This document shows, one piece after another, positions 1 to 11,185 of a stretch of DNA of 64,000 nucleotides (position 1 is its first letter; the number at the start of each line of letters is the position of its first letter). The notes beneath the pieces were generated by a model. It did no database searches and was not told the origin of the DNA. It worked only from the letters and a program-made list of their open reading frames with translations. Origin of the DNA: Humulus lupulus (lineage: Eukaryota; Streptophyta; Magnoliopsida; Rosales; Cannabaceae); NCBI RefSeq assembly GCF_963169125.1, contig NC_084798.1, positions 104,859,970 to 104,923,969 of the forward strand, given 5' to 3'. Made by a program: the position numbers and the translations under genes.

Positions 1-540
1 CTCTTTGAGCTTATTTCCTTTCAAGCTTTGTGATGGCCTTAAGTTGGTATTCCAAGTTGGTTGAGGCTCTCCATATCATCTCCCTGGCTTCTAGGGAGTC
101 TTGAACACATTTCATGGTCCTAGGAGGGGTTGAACCTGTGCTTGGGTTTCAGGGGGGCCTTGATCTCGTCCCTTTGCTAAGTTTGCACCCCAGGTCACTC
201 CTTACGTGAGCTCCTCCACCTCACCCCCCAAGTCGGCCCCTAGGTTAGCTCACCTCCTGAGGTTGCCCCTAGGGTTTTTGGGGGTGTGAGCTTGGTCCTC
301 GTATCTCCTCCATCTCCTTAAAAATACTCTTGAGTGTTAGCGTCTTGTTTACTTTCTCTTGTCAATTCTCCATGCTCACATTAGTTGCTTAGTAAACAAT
401 AAACTCCATGGAGGCTTGAGCTCGCCCCCCAAGCTCTTGGGAGGCATTTGCTCGCCCCCAAGCTATAAGAAGGTGTGAGTTTGATCCCTAAGGCTTTTGC
501 TATCTCTTGGGACTCCTCTTGGGTGCTTTACTTGATGTGG
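1..540. other. Unassigned C-rich intergenic or repeat DNA
   Basis: No gene recognised. The stretch has degenerate recurrences of phrases such as GCTCGCCCCCCAAGCT and CCCCTAGG, for example near 420-470 and 225-275. This suggests decayed repeat DNA rather than coding sequence. No long open frame is seen on either strand. It ends where a copia-type LTR remnant becomes recognisable. Origin unknown. Confidence 0.3.
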
Positions 541-544
541 AAAT

Positions 545-1200
545 TTGACATCCACACTTGACCCTGGGGAACAAATTTCTTCCAAATATGTCATTTTCGT
601 GATTTTTCCCAATTTCAACTCTTACCTTGAATAGTGTTAATGGTGCCATCTCGGGGACCTATGGACCTATAATTTCAAGCTCCAATAAATTTATATTATT
701 AATTAAAACCTTTTAATAAATAAACTTAATTTATTGATCTCAATATTATTCGACCAAAAAATGAGATTGCAATCTTGTAATTATAGACATTTATTTATTG
801 AGTACTTTTAAAACATAATAGTGTCCATTTATTCAATCACTCCATACAATTGAATCATCTATTAATGGTTCATAATTAAAGTATGAATTGATTACCGTTT
901 AACCTCTTTAATTATATCTTCTTTCCTTAAGTACCATTGACATTACTAGTGAAGGTTAATTCATAAACTGATTTATGAATTTGAGCTCAATAACATTTCA
1001 GTTCAAAAGCCAACCCTTAAGTGAACCATTATTCAATTCCTCTTGTAAAGGTACAGATTCCATATCTATATACTATGTCCTTAGCCATTTACATCAATGA
1101 GTTCCCAAAACAAAAGTTTTCAGCGTAATCATTATGATAATAATAAATTGTGGCATTTTCTGATACTCATATAATATTATTCCAATAATAAACTAAAGAT
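545..1200 (-). repeat. Ty1/copia LTR fragment, antisense
   Basis: The sequence is clearly related to two better-bounded copia solo LTRs in this window (12851-14744 and 56940-59152). Shared landmarks in order are CTCTTACCTTG, GGGGACCTATGGACCTATAA, CTCCAATAAAT, a GTCCATT block and CCCAAAACAAAAG. The shared order and the minus-strand gag next to it indicate minus orientation. Neither terminus (TG or CA) nor a target-site duplication is visible, so this is a truncated piece. The exact ends are approximate. Confidence 0.6.
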
Positions 1201-1204
1201 CAAC

Positions 1205-1700
1205 ATTCCCCTTGCCCAACTCCTTGGACCTATGATCATTCCCCATTTAGATCTTATGCCCATCCTTTTACTCTTCAATTGTTTTGAAGACCTCTTTATT
1301 ATAAGTTACACGAACGGTGGCACAAGTGTCAGACCACCATCCTTGCACTTTCCCTTGGATAGCATTCACCTCACTTAAGGTAGCAACCAAACTCCTCTTC
1401 GTTGTGTTGACCTTGGATCCATTGTTATGGGAGTTTTGATACTTACACTCCCTAGCAATGTAGCCACTCTTGCCACAAACAATGCAAGGGCTCTCACACA
1501 TTTTAATTGCCCTTCATTCTTCTTAGGGGCTAGGTAAGTATCCTTCTTTGATTAGGGCTTCTTGTGAGTCTTCCCTTTGGATTAAGAGGGTTTCTCTATG
1601 GCATCAGCCTTGGATGTCCCCACAGTGGACTCTTTCATATATTTGTCTCTAGAACGAGACTCCTCTTAAATCCTTAGGTGCTTTAAGAGCTCTTCCAAAG
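1205..1700 (-). pseudogene. Ty1/copia gag-protease remnant
   Basis: Read on the minus strand, 1501-1268 is open and encodes a nucleocapsid knuckle (CIVCGKSGYIAREC) followed by a protease start (WWSDTCATVRVTYNKE). This is the usual gag-to-protease order of Ty1/copia elements. The knuckle has lost its histidine: I stands where H is expected in C-x2-C-x4-H-x4-C. The protease triad D-T/S-G reads D-T-C. Upstream, 1700-1505 looks like gag spacer in other frames with stops. Frame breaks, lost catalytic residues and absence of integrase and RT show a dead fragment. It abuts the copia LTR piece to its left, so most of pol was deleted. Confidence 0.75.
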
Positions 1701-2032
1701 ATATATTTTCATTCTTACAGAGGATCTTCTTTCTTTTGCTTCTTCAAGATGGAGGTAACATAGCTATAATCCCGCCCCCCCCCCCACAATGAAGTGTTCT
1801 GGTGATGTTATCTTAAGAGAAGACAACAGCTGGAAATACATATTGTGACAGTCAGAATCCCTTGATCCACAGGGGGAAAGACCGGGTAAAAGTTGTGCAA
1901 TCCCACTTCGCCTAAGGAAGGTCAAGTGTGATGATTCTAAGATTGTGTAAGTATGAGACTACATAGTTGAAGAGGGCTTAAATGGATTGATGGGTACTAC
2001 CTATGCCAACAAAATGCATCTTTTTTCGGTAG

Positions 2033-2106
2033 CCCATCACTTGAGAACTCTAAAGTTAAGCATGCTTGACCTGGAGTAGTCTCATGATTGACCTCCTACG
2101 AAGTTT
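2033..2106 (+). other. 5S rRNA-like block inside Cassandra LTR
   Basis: CCCATCACTTGAGAACTC, AAAGTTAAGCATGCTTG, GGAGTAGTCTCATGATTG and ACCTCCTACGAAGTT follow the order and spacing of the second half of plant 5S rRNA. That region holds the internal RNA polymerase III promoter (A box, intermediate element, C box). Several substitutions are visible and the 5' third of a 5S gene is missing. It is a captured promoter-like module, not a functional rRNA gene. Confidence 0.85.
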
Positions 2107-2215
2107 TCCCAGGAAGCGTATGAGTGAGGACAATGCACCATGGAAATACTCGTGTTGGTTTGCAGGGCCAGTCGTCATTCCACGAAGCAGCCATAGTGAC
2201 ATGGGGCGTTACAAA

Positions 2216-2228
2216 TGGTATCAGAGCC
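2216..2228 (+). other. Primer binding site (tRNA-iMet), Cassandra
   Basis: TGGTATCAGAGCC lies two bases after the LTR end (GTTACA at 2213). It matches the complement of the 3' end of plant initiator tRNA-Met, used to prime minus-strand DNA synthesis. Confidence 0.9.
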
Positions 2229-2285
2229 TTGACCTAGCCAGAAGTGTGGTCGACGGGGACGTCAGATCTTCATTTGGTAACCATC

Positions 2286-2664
2286 TGAATAATTGAAGGT
2301 GCTATCTCAAAATTATTTTCCTCAACTGTTGGAGGACGAATGCTTGAATGTATTCCCGTAACAGTAGGGAGTACATAGTTTCTTAATGGAGGATCGGCTT
2401 TAGCTGCATCACCCATATTTGCATTGTTGACAACATTATTTACGTTCTCAGCCATGGTGACATCCAACCGTTTCATTATTTTTCGATTCTTTCTGCACAT
2501 TCTCTCAATTTCAAGATCTATTGGTATGATTTCCTTTTGTCTACTTCCTCGCATATACCAAAAATACCTGAAACACAATACATCATTGATCCAAAATATA
2601 TGTAAAACAATAAAAATAAAAAAACTAAATTAAAACAAGAAACAATTAACTTTGATGTTGGAGA
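2286..2664 (-). pseudogene. Athila-like gag N-terminus, truncated
   Basis: The minus strand encodes roughly 100 residues in one open frame (2578 to about 2270). It includes [20 protein letters not shown] and [14 protein letters not shown], which resembles the conserved start of Athila-type Ty3/gypsy Gag proteins. It is correctly placed just downstream (on the minus strand) of an Athila-type primer binding site and LTR. It stops where Cassandra sequence begins (about 2285), so the rest of gag and all of pol are absent. The junction could be an old insertion of Cassandra followed by deletion, or a deletion joining the two. Confidence 0.7.
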
Positions 2665-2670
2665 TTAAGT

Positions 2671-2688
2671 CCCCGGCAACGGTGCCAA
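2671..2688 (-). other. Primer binding site (tRNA-Asp type), Athila-like
   Basis: The minus strand reads TTGGCACCGTTGCCGGGG. Apart from one base this is the tRNA-Asp-type binding site typical of Athila elements. It sits six bases past the LTR end at 2695, between the LTR and the gag start, so the element runs right to left. Confidence 0.85.
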
Positions 2689-2694
2689 AAAACT

Positions 2695-4094
2695 TGAACG
2701 CGAAAACTATATATACGCAAGTGCACGTAATTGGTTCAAGTAATATATATGATAAGTAGAGTATCGTTCCCACGAAGACTATCTTCCAAGTACCACTAAT
2801 TGTTCTTTTAATTTCTATTTGGCAATCAAAATTTAGATGAATGTAATTTTAAAATTATAATAGAAAACTAAAAACAAGAATCAAAAATTAAAATATTTAA
2901 ATCAATATTAAAAAGACATAGGGTGTGAATTTCATCAACTTGTCATTCTACTAATTTTATTTATCAATTCTAAATTTCTTTTTTCTTATTCTAATAGCAG
3001 GTTAACATAATTTGATTCATATTCTTTGTCAAGATATAAGATCTCAATATATATGCAGGTTTTGTACATCTCTGTGATAAACTTAAACATATAGAAGGCA
3101 TTAAGCATGGAAACCCAATTACTACACAAGTCATACATGTACTTTTGTCCAATATGCAACCTAAGTCTATATAATGATAGCATATTCAATTCTCAACTTT
3201 CAAATTTTGAATTAGAATGATAAAATGAAGTAAATATTGATAGAGTATTTACTAGAATTAAACACACATTATATAGATTAGAATGGAGAAGAATAATCAA
3301 TAGAACATCATAATTAAATTAGATAGAAATTCATATGACTACATTAAACCCTAGATAAAATTGTTTTGTTCATATCATACATGACTAAATCAACAAAATA
3401 ATAATTTAAAAACATAAGATTCACGAACTTAAAGAAGAAAGAAAAATATAAGAATGCAAAATAGCTAGCCTAAGAATCAAAATTAGTCTCTAAAAACGTA
3501 ATTAAAAACTCACCGCCTGACCTAATTAAACCCTACATATGAATTTATAGTAAAAAAACTACAATAACTGTGTTTTTCACATGCGGGCTGCGACTTGGCC
3601 TTCTTTGGGTCACTGCCCGTGTTTTTTTTTGAGCCATTTCGATTCCTTTTAAGTCTCCTGGCACCGCGACTCAATCATCATCAAGTCGCGACCCGTGCCT
3701 ATTTTCCCCTTTGATGAGCCTCTGATTTCCTCTTGAGCCGCAACTTATAAGTCGAAGTTGCGACAATAATTGCCTCCAGCAACCATGCGTCTCTTACATT
3801 GCCTTGAGTTGCGACTTATAAGCCCAAGTCACGCAATAATTCCATTTCTTCTCAAATTACTTCTTTCAACCCATCTCTTCATCCAAAACTGACTTTTAAT
3901 TGTCCTTAGCATCATTTTGAATCCACAAACCACCAAAAGCATCATTTTTCCACCATTTTCACTTCTTTTTACATGATTCACCGCACCAACCTACAACCAA
4001 GACAAACAAAAGCTTAAACTTGCACAAAATACACATAAAGACTCAAGATTACAATAGAAACACATTCTAAAATGAAACTAAAATGAAGTTATCA
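2695..4094 (-). repeat. Athila-like 5' LTR
   Basis: On the minus strand the LTR begins TGATAACTTCATTTTAG (at 4094) and ends CGCGTTCA (at 2695), 1,400 bp. The end is fixed by the primer binding site just beyond. The interior is AT-rich except for a block at about 3585-3840 with repeated AAGTCGCGAC and CGCAACTTATAAG phrases. The LTR interrupts a Tekay-type LTR that resumes at 4095. The matching 3' LTR is not in the window. Confidence 0.75.
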
Positions 4095-5061
4095 AGCATA
4101 CAACAAAACATCCAACAATCTAATCACATGGAGGGTCTTGCCCTAACGGCTTGCACTCCGCGTGCTCAACATTGTTCCCGGCCCCTTTCCATACCTGGCT
4201 TCTTGCCGTTATCAGCCTTCGTCGTTCCTCGGCTTCGCCATTCCTGGCCTTTGCCATTCCCAGCCTTCTTTGTTCACTCACAAACATGCATTACATAGCA
4301 TAATATTCACATATATTTAAACACATATTAAATATAAGCTTTAGGGCCACGCCCTACAATACTAACAATAGGGCCACGCCCTGCTCTACGGGTACAACAG
4401 TTTTCTTAGTTGTATCCCGAGCTATCTGAATATCAAGATTGTGAGCATAGTCCTCTAACCCGAGCCTCATTGAAAATCTAGTCACAACGCATTCATAACA
4501 ACCACCCATCAAGTTCTAAACTAACAAATATCTTTGGAATATTAATCTAGCCTCTGGGACCTTCAATTCTACCAAATCGGGTAGTAAAATTTTTCCCTAG
4601 CCTTAACATTTGTGTTCCCGAGCTAAAATCCCACAAATAGCAATTTTTTGCATTTGAGCCACGGCCCAACCCCTTAAGGGCCACAACACGCTCAAGTAAG
4701 AGGCAAAATACCTATTTGTGGAAGGACACGGGCCGCGGCGCTATACCTTGCGCCGTGGTGCGCCTAGGCAAACAAGGGCATTCCAGCTTGTTCAAGCACA
4801 CGGGCCGCGGTGCCTGAAGAACAGGGTCGCGGCCCGATCCCCCAATCCAAGAAATTCCAGCTATTTTCTTTATTTTTCCTTGAGCCTAATATCCAAATTC
4901 ATATCCCAATCATCAACCAAACTCAAAATTAATCCTAGAATTCTCTTTCACATAACCTAAACATCTTAAAAAAACCACAAAAAACTCCACACACCCATCA
5001 AACACCCAAAAAAGCCTTAGAATTAAACTCTCATGCAAACCTATAATTCTAGCAAAACAAC
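4095..5061 (-). repeat. Tekay-type 3' LTR, left segment, antisense
   Basis: This is closely related to the antisense LTR at 16885-18975. Shared blocks are the CATACAACAAAACATCCAA run, GTGCTCAACA, the GGGCCACGCCCT repeats and the GC-rich GGGCCGCGGCGC island (4728-4835). It is interrupted at 5062 by a roughly 4 kb LTR and resumes at 9055. Compared with the sister copy, about 100 bp around 4115 is deleted, and the 3' end of the LTR (left) is lost beyond the Athila-like insertion. Confidence 0.75.
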
Positions 5062-8000
5062 TGTAACGCCCTACGTTCCGGGTACCTTTAACCAACTCGG
5101 GTCGGGATATTTATTCCCCAAGTTAAGAATATAATTTTCAATAATATTTTGTTTGTTTGGAATTTATTTCCATGAGTTATTGCTAGCCAAATTATGAATT
5201 TTGTGATTAAAAGTTAAGAAAAGACTTTTGGTCTTGGACCAACACAAAAACCCTAATCGGGTAAAAATCTCGAAAAATAAAATGAAAAACTATGACAAAT
5301 ATATTTTCGGCATAAAATACATTCATAAAATTAAAGTTTGGTCAAAAATAATAAACGGAAGAGGAAATGGAAATTTTAGGGCGTTTTCTATTGACATGCT
5401 TAATTTTACCAAATTGAGGAATTTTATTCCATGAATGGACCTTAGGTTAAATTTATTGTGTGATTAATTAAATTAAATGTGAGAGACATTTAAATTAATT
5501 ATTATTTGTTAAGTTTTATTTTTTTAAAAAACTTTATATGAGTGAAAAATGTTATAGAAAGTCATTTTTAATTTTTCTTCTTAGGAAATATTTATTAACC
5601 ATTATATAAAAAAATATTAACATAAATAAAAGAAATAGTGGCCGGCCATGTGAAGGAAATAAATTGGGTGGACCAAATTGTTTTAGTTTTAATCCCCATT
5701 TAAATTAGGGTTAATGGCATCAAGTGGTCATAGTAAAAACACTCAAGTGTTTTAGATATATTATAGTCTAAACTCTTCCAACCCCCCAAAACCGACCCCC
5801 CCCCCCCCCCTCCTCACATATAACTCTCACCTTGTTAAAAAATTCCCTCTGAATTTTTCTCTCCCTTTTCAACCATCAAGAACATTAAGAAAGCTTGGAA
5901 GCTTAAGCTTTGGTCTGGAAAGAGTTCCTTAAAGTAAAGTTTCAAAAAAACTTGACTTTTGTAAAGTTTTTAACCATAGGTCTTTCAATAGCTATATTTT
6001 TTTTGGGAGTTGGTTAAGGTTTTGAAGGATTCAAAGCTAGTAGAAACATCAAAACCTAATGCAAGAACAACAAGAGGTAAAAAGTTTACTTTTTATGGTT
6101 GTTATTGTATGTTTTTATTTTTAAGCATTATTTTGTATATTTAATGCTTAAAGTTTCTTATTGGTGATGTAATAAGGCTATGGTAGTTGCTTTATAATTT
6201 TTATGATGCTTGTGTGTTGATTTTTGAAAGTAGGGACCAAAATCCCAAAGGGTTTTGTTGAAAACCCTAAAACAAAAAATACAAGTATTGAGCTGTGACT
6301 TCCAAGGGGTCACGCTTCCAATGTATACTGATTTTGTAAAAAATAAATTATACTGTGATGTTTTTGAGATGGACTACATAAATTTGAGCTTTTGAAACAC
6401 TCAAAACGTTTAGAAATGTGTGAGTTAGGCTATTTCAAAGTTTAAGTAAAAAACTGTTTTAATTTCGTATTCTTAAATTCGGGACTAAGTTTGGACAGCC
6501 ACTGTATAGATCAAATGAACCCAGATTTTTCTAAAATTTGGTGGAAATATTCTAGACCTAACCTAGTATTCCACTGTAAAATTTGGTAATGAAATAATCA
6601 ATGATTTGAGAGTTATTAAGTGCCAAATTTTTGAAAAAATAAGGACTTGAAAATAAGGTCATTTTTACCTCAATGTTTCGAAAATATTTTCACCAATAAA
6701 AAATGCTTCTTTTGACCTAAGATTTCACAAAGACCTAAATGGCATACCAAATATAGAATTGAGAAATATTGGTAGCAATTGGGTAAGTAAATTTCAAGTT
6801 ATGACCTAACAAAGTAAGTAGTTAAAAATGTGAAAAATGGGGATTTCACACTTGGTGCAAAAAAGGGATTTTGGAACTTAAGATAAAAGTACATTTTTGC
6901 ATATTGCAATATAAAAATTTGGTAAGTCTTAAAACATTTTGACCTAAAATACCACTTTGAGATTAGTGAGAATTATTTTTATTAAAGAATTTTTATTCTT
7001 TCTAAAAATAAAAGATTTAATTTATTATTAAGTTGATAAATTAAAAGAGGGTTTAAAAGCCCTATATTTTGAGAAAATAATTAAGTAAATTATTTTCCTA
7101 GAAAGAAAACTTGATTAATTCACTTACGAGAATTAACTAGTCAAGATAAGAAATTATTAACGGTTTCTCCTAATTAAGTAAAAATTAGGTGATTTTCTTA
7201 AAATGGTTTTTAGAGATTAATACCTTAAGAAAAATAAAAGGAAAATTGAGATGTTATTTTCTTGAAAATTAATTGAGGAATTTAATTAGTATTTTCTGGA
7301 TATAATACTGGCTAAAATCTTCTATATATTTAACCGACTTGTTGAAAGTACGGGTTAGTAGCGATACTTTTAAATAATAATATTTTTAGCGGATTGTGGG
7401 AAAATACTATTGCGATACCCGAGCCTAAGTACCAAGACCATAGGATAGGTCTTCCCGAAACTTACGGTTTAGTCTCAAATTTTTTAGTATGAATTTCTTA
7501 AATGGTTTTAAAACCAAATAAGTATCATTAATCCTTACAAATGTTTTTTAAAATGACCAAACTGCCCAAAATAATAATAATGAATTATGAAGTGTCATAA
7601 TTAATCCGAGTATATTGTATGGATAATTATAGTATTAGCTAAGTATAACTAGACTATACATTGGAGGGTGAAATCTTGCTGAGAGCAAAGGACTCCAAGT
7701 AAGTCAACTTCTATTGTCTGGCTACAACATGAAACGAGTATTGTATTGTATGTTAGTATAGAGACACATGCACATAAATACACTAAAGTTTGCATAGAGA
7801 CATTAGTCTAGTGGGCGCTGATTCAAAAAATATGACTAGTAGATATCCGTCATATTCTAAACAGCTGATCCCCGTCACACTGCTTAATTTTATTATGTCT
7901 GGTTCATTAGTGCGACGAGTGGCCAAGAGGTGAGGATTGCTGGTTTAAACCTAGGGGTGCCGAAATGAATGGGACCTAGGGGCCCCATGCTTACTTAATC

Positions 8001-9054
8001 AGTGAACGGTTAGAACCCGAGCAAGTGTTCTGATAAGTTATTCCCGGATAGTAGCCGTGAATATTGGCCATTCAGTGAGAGTGCCTAGAGATACTAGGGG
8101 TTGCCAAGTTTGAGTGAGGCTGAACACCCTAGGGAAAACTGCTCACCAGCACCACTGATTAACATAGAAGTCTCTGTAATCCCGTGTAAATTCGATTACA
8201 CTCTTGAAAAGTAGCAATCCCTAGGTAACTTGATGGTTACCCTTGTGAGGGATTTATTCTTGGATAAGTAGTGATACCCTAGGTAACTTGATGGTTACCC
8301 TTGTGAGGGATTTACAATTGTATAAGTAGCGATGCCCTAGGTTGCTCGATAGTTACCCTTCTTGGAGGTATTTATTGGCTAGATCTTAGTGTTGAGACTC
8401 GGTTCTCTTTTACAGATTAGCATTTATGTTGGAGGGCGTGATACAATCGAATTGTTGGAAATTGTCGAGCATTGGCCTCGAATTATATTTTGAAATTTGA
8501 TATTTGCTTCTCAGGGATTTTCTGATTGCATGGATTTATTTTTATATGAAATAGTTTGACATTGTTTATCATGCATAACCATAAGTTTGCCAGGACGCTT
8601 TTGCGCTCTTGAAATTGATTATGTAGGGTCTGGATGGATCTGGAACCCTAATTTTTTTGAGCTATTGTTATCCGTGGACATTAACTTGGTCAGTGACCAC
8701 CTGTCTTCTCTGCATGCTTTTGTTTTAAAGTTGAACTTACTAGGCGTTTTCGCTTACCTAGTTGTTTCCTGTTGTAGGTAAGAACAAGGGTGAGGTAGAG
8801 CAGTGAGCGTTGGAGTCTACCTTGTGAATGTACATGTGGACCGACCCTTTGGGAAGCCGTTTTATTTTTTGAAATGTTGTGTTATTTTCATAAACTAGGC
8901 TCACTTTACTCTTCATAAACTATGTTTGTATTAAATGTTAATTATGGCCATACGACATTTAAAAAGTTTTTTTATACAGGTTTTAGAGACATTTTGTTAA
9001 ATGAAAATGTTTATATGTCCGCAATATCGAGTCTTGAAAATCTGGGTCATTACA
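5062..9054 (+). repeat. Roughly 4 kb Ty3/gypsy-type solo LTR
   Basis: It starts TGTAACGCCCTACG and ends GGGTCATTACA. The antisense host LTR is recognisable on both sides: CTATAATTCTAG to the left and CTTACCTCTGCACTTAATTC to the right. A pyrimidine-rich leader at 5760-5880 and a GTAGGTAAGAACAAGGG block near the right end sit in the same relative order as in the plus-strand Tekay LTR at 29907, so I place it on the plus strand. No long open frame, primer binding site or pol sequence is present. The flanks (ACAAC left, CTTAC right) are not a clear target-site duplication. It may be a solo LTR with a decayed duplication, or a fragment. Confidence 0.6.
8210..8381 (+). repeat. 57-58 bp tandem repeat, three units
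   Basis: Three head-to-tail units start at 8210, 8267 and 8325 with AGTAGCAAT, AGTAGTGAT and AGTAGCGAT. Each contains CCCTAGGT, then GGTTACCC (AGTTACCC in unit 3). Units 1 and 2 are nearly identical while unit 3 is diverged. They lie inside the 5062-9054 LTR. Confidence 0.85.
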
Positions 9055-9805
9055 CTTACCTCTGCACTTAATTCAGTCCCTGAATCACTTCCTAGCACTA
9101 CAAGCTTCCAGTTTCCCTCTTCCTCTGCCTAAAATCCTCAAGGTTTGTTCAAGCCTTCAACACCGCAAGAGAGATAGAGAACCGATGGAGAGAAAGAGTT
9201 GAGAATTGTTGCTTTGCCCTTCACTTAATTCTAGTATTTTCTCAAGCCATTAGCTGCCTAAGCCATGTTTATCCCTTTGCCAAAAGTCTAAAATTCCCTT
9301 AAGCTTATTTTAGTTCTACCAAGGGAAATTTCGTCAATTGCCAAGTCCGCTAATTCCTCAAGTGTTCCTATAAATCGCCATTTAATCCTGACATCTCCAA
9401 ATAATTTCTAAATTACTACCTGTTACCCGGTAATTCACGAACACATATTACATTCCCAAAAAACCCCTAGGCTCCTCCCGAGCCTGCTATTCGACCCTGT
9501 TGTGGCTATTTAGCTACACCGCTCCCTAGGACCGTCTTGGATCTTGCATCACAAATATATCACCACTCACTCGTGGTATCAATCACAATATATAAAAATA
9601 TTACATTTATGCCCTCAACAGACTAAAATTACAAATATGCCCGTAATAAGCAGATGGGGCCCACATGTATATTTAATTCACCTAACACATGCATTTCTAA
9701 TCACATAATCATCAAATTCACATATTATCGTAATTAAATCAAGTATTTCCCTCGTGGCACGCTAATCAAGCCCTTAAGTCTTATTAGAAAATTTGGGACA
9801 CTACA
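9055..9805 (-). repeat. Tekay-type 3' LTR, right segment, antisense
   Basis: This is the continuation of the LTR at 4095-5061 after the 4 kb insertion. It aligns with 18220-18975 block for block: GCACTTAATTCAGTCC, GAGAGAAAGAGTTGAG, CTAGGACCGTCT and GATGGGGCCCACAT. On the minus strand it starts at 9805 with TGTAGTGTCCCAAAT. The internal 3' end of the element follows at 9806, which identifies this as the 3' LTR. Confidence 0.8.
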
Positions 9806-9866
9806 ACTATCCCCTCCTTACAGAAATTTCGTCCTCGAAAGTTTGGTCCTTTTGGGTTAAGGATAT
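9806..9866 (-). other. Polypurine tract and end of Tekay internal region
   Basis: The minus strand reads GACGAAATTTCTGTAAGGAGG then GGATAGT directly before the LTR. This matches the same position in the intact Tekay element (36871-36898). It includes the polypurine tract that primes plus-strand synthesis. Only about 60 bases of internal region survive before the Cassandra insertion. Confidence 0.8.
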
Positions 9867-10238
9867 TGTAATGCCCCATGTCACTATGGCTGCTTCCTAG
9901 AATGACGACTGGCCCATAAACCAACAGGAGTCTTTCCAACGTGCTTTATCCTCACTCGCACGCTTCTTGGGAAAACTTCCCAGGAGGTCACCCATCTTAA
10001 GATTACTCCAGGTCAAGAGCAATTAACTTTGGAGTTCTCAAGTGATGGGATACCGAAAAGAAGATGCATCTTGTTGGCATAGGTAGTACCCATCAATCAA
10101 TTTAAGCCCTCTTCAACTATGTAGTCTCATACCTACACAGTCTTAGAATCATCACACTTTACCTTCCCAAGGCAGTGTGGAATGCACAGCTTTTACCCGG
10201 TCTTTCCCCTTATGGATCACAGGATTCTGACTGTCATA
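9867..10238 (-). mobile_element. Cassandra solo LTR with target-site duplication
   Basis: On the plus strand the LTR reads TGTAATGCCCC (9867) to GACTGTCATA (10238), 372 bp, as the reverse complement of the Cassandra LTR at 1844-2213. It is flanked by a perfect 5 bp duplication, GATAT at 9862-9866 and 10239-10243. No internal region or second LTR is present, so it is a solo LTR left by recombination. The 5' terminal TG on the minus strand has become TA. Confidence 0.9.
9974..10049 (-). other. 5S rRNA-like block inside Cassandra solo LTR
   Basis: On the minus strand the order is CCCATCACTTGAGAACTCC, AAAGTTAA, then GATGGGTGACCTCCTGGGAA. This is closer to plant 5S rRNA in its right half than the copy at 2033-2106. 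The AAGCATGCTTG part has diverged here. It looks like an internal pol III promoter region without a complete 5S gene. Confidence 0.85.
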
Positions 10239-10243
10239 GATAT

Positions 10244-11185
10244 ACTCAGAAAAAGGCTTAGGAAATGATCAGAAACATTAGGAATGCTCTCAAACCCTCC
10301 TTTACCCTCACACTCACGTACTTTCTCTCTCTCTCTCTCTCCCTCTCCTTGTATCTTGAAGTTAAAGGAAAAATAGAAGGAAAGTTTAAGGTGATCAAGC
10401 TGGAAATTAAGCTGGAACTCAGAGGGAATTCAAGCTGGTAATAATCAGAGAAATTGTTGAGGAATTAGGATGCCACTTGAGAGAATAATTCAGGCTAGAG
10501 TCTCTAAATTATGTTGAAACTACGTGAAAAGTTAGAGTTTGCATGCATTTTGGTTTGCTAGATAATTTTAGGTGTTTCATAGGGTAAGAAGATTGTTATA
10601 GGTTAGTTGTGACGATTGGGACATAAGGATAGATTTTTTGGGCTCAGTTATGAGATTTGATGAGGATTTGGGGTGTGAATTAGAGGTTAGGTTCATGGAA
10701 AACGTTGAGAAAAAGGTGGTTTTTCTTGGTATAGGGGCTCGGGTCGTGGACTTGTTCTTCGGCACAGCGGCCCGCATGAGTTTCTAGAGGCTGGGAGCCT
10801 CTATTCGCTAGGCGTGCCGCAACTTGAGGGTAAGTCGCAGCCCGTGTCCCCCATCAGGGGGGATTGAGCCTCTATCCAGGGGCGGGATGCGGCCCTCAAG
10901 GGCATGTCGCGGCCTTAATTAGAGAGTTAAGGGGAATAGAGGTTTAAGGCTCGGGGAGGCTCGAGAATTCAAGCCTAGCCTCTTGGGACATTTTTACCAC
11001 CCGGTTTGGTAAAAATTGAGGTCCCGTAGCCTAGCTATTGTTTTCTAGTTATTTATTTGGATTAGAAATTGATTGTTACCCATTCACACTGTGACTAGGA
11101 TTATTGCCAAGGCTCAGAACTGAGGATCGTGCTCGGGACCGTCTGTATTCTTTGCTCGGGATTCGAGGTAAGAAAACTGCACCCA
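10244..11185 (+). repeat. Tekay-type LTR, left segment, plus strand
   Basis: Features match the plus-strand Tekay LTR order: a CT-rich leader (CTCTCTCTCTCTCTCTCT at 10324-10341), a GC-rich island with GCCGCAACTTGAGGGTAAGTCG (10735-10910), a GTGACTAGGATT block and GAGGTAAGAAAACTGCACCC. It is interrupted at 11186 by a solo LTR and resumes at 15300. Its 5' terminus is not found; the boundary with the Cassandra-flanking sequence near 10244 is uncertain. Confidence 0.6.

Larger units (their letters stand above)
1844..2285 (+). mobile_element. Cassandra TRIM: one LTR plus start of internal region
   Basis: A 370 bp LTR (1844-2213) starts TGTGACAG and ends GGGGCGTTACA. It is followed at once by a tRNA-Met primer binding site and a short internal stretch. 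The LTR carries a 5S rRNA-like block (2033-2106), the hallmark of Cassandra terminal-repeat retrotransposons in miniature, which are non-autonomous and non-coding. A second copy lies in reverse at 9867-10238, and the two align along their whole length. No second LTR follows: around 2285 the sequence switches to Athila-like gag on the other strand. The element is therefore 3'-truncated. The element would depend on enzymes of other LTR elements. Confidence 0.85.

Noticed and set aside
2033..2106. 5S rRNA gene
   Set aside because: Only the promoter half is present, with many substitutions, and it sits inside an LTR. It is a Cassandra module.
5797..5812. Poly-C run (also at 1770-1786)
   Set aside because: Simple homopolymers prone to slippage or assembly error, with no feature attached.
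10324..10341. CT microsatellite as a promoter element
   Set aside because: It is the pyrimidine-rich leader common to these LTRs. No separate function is supported.
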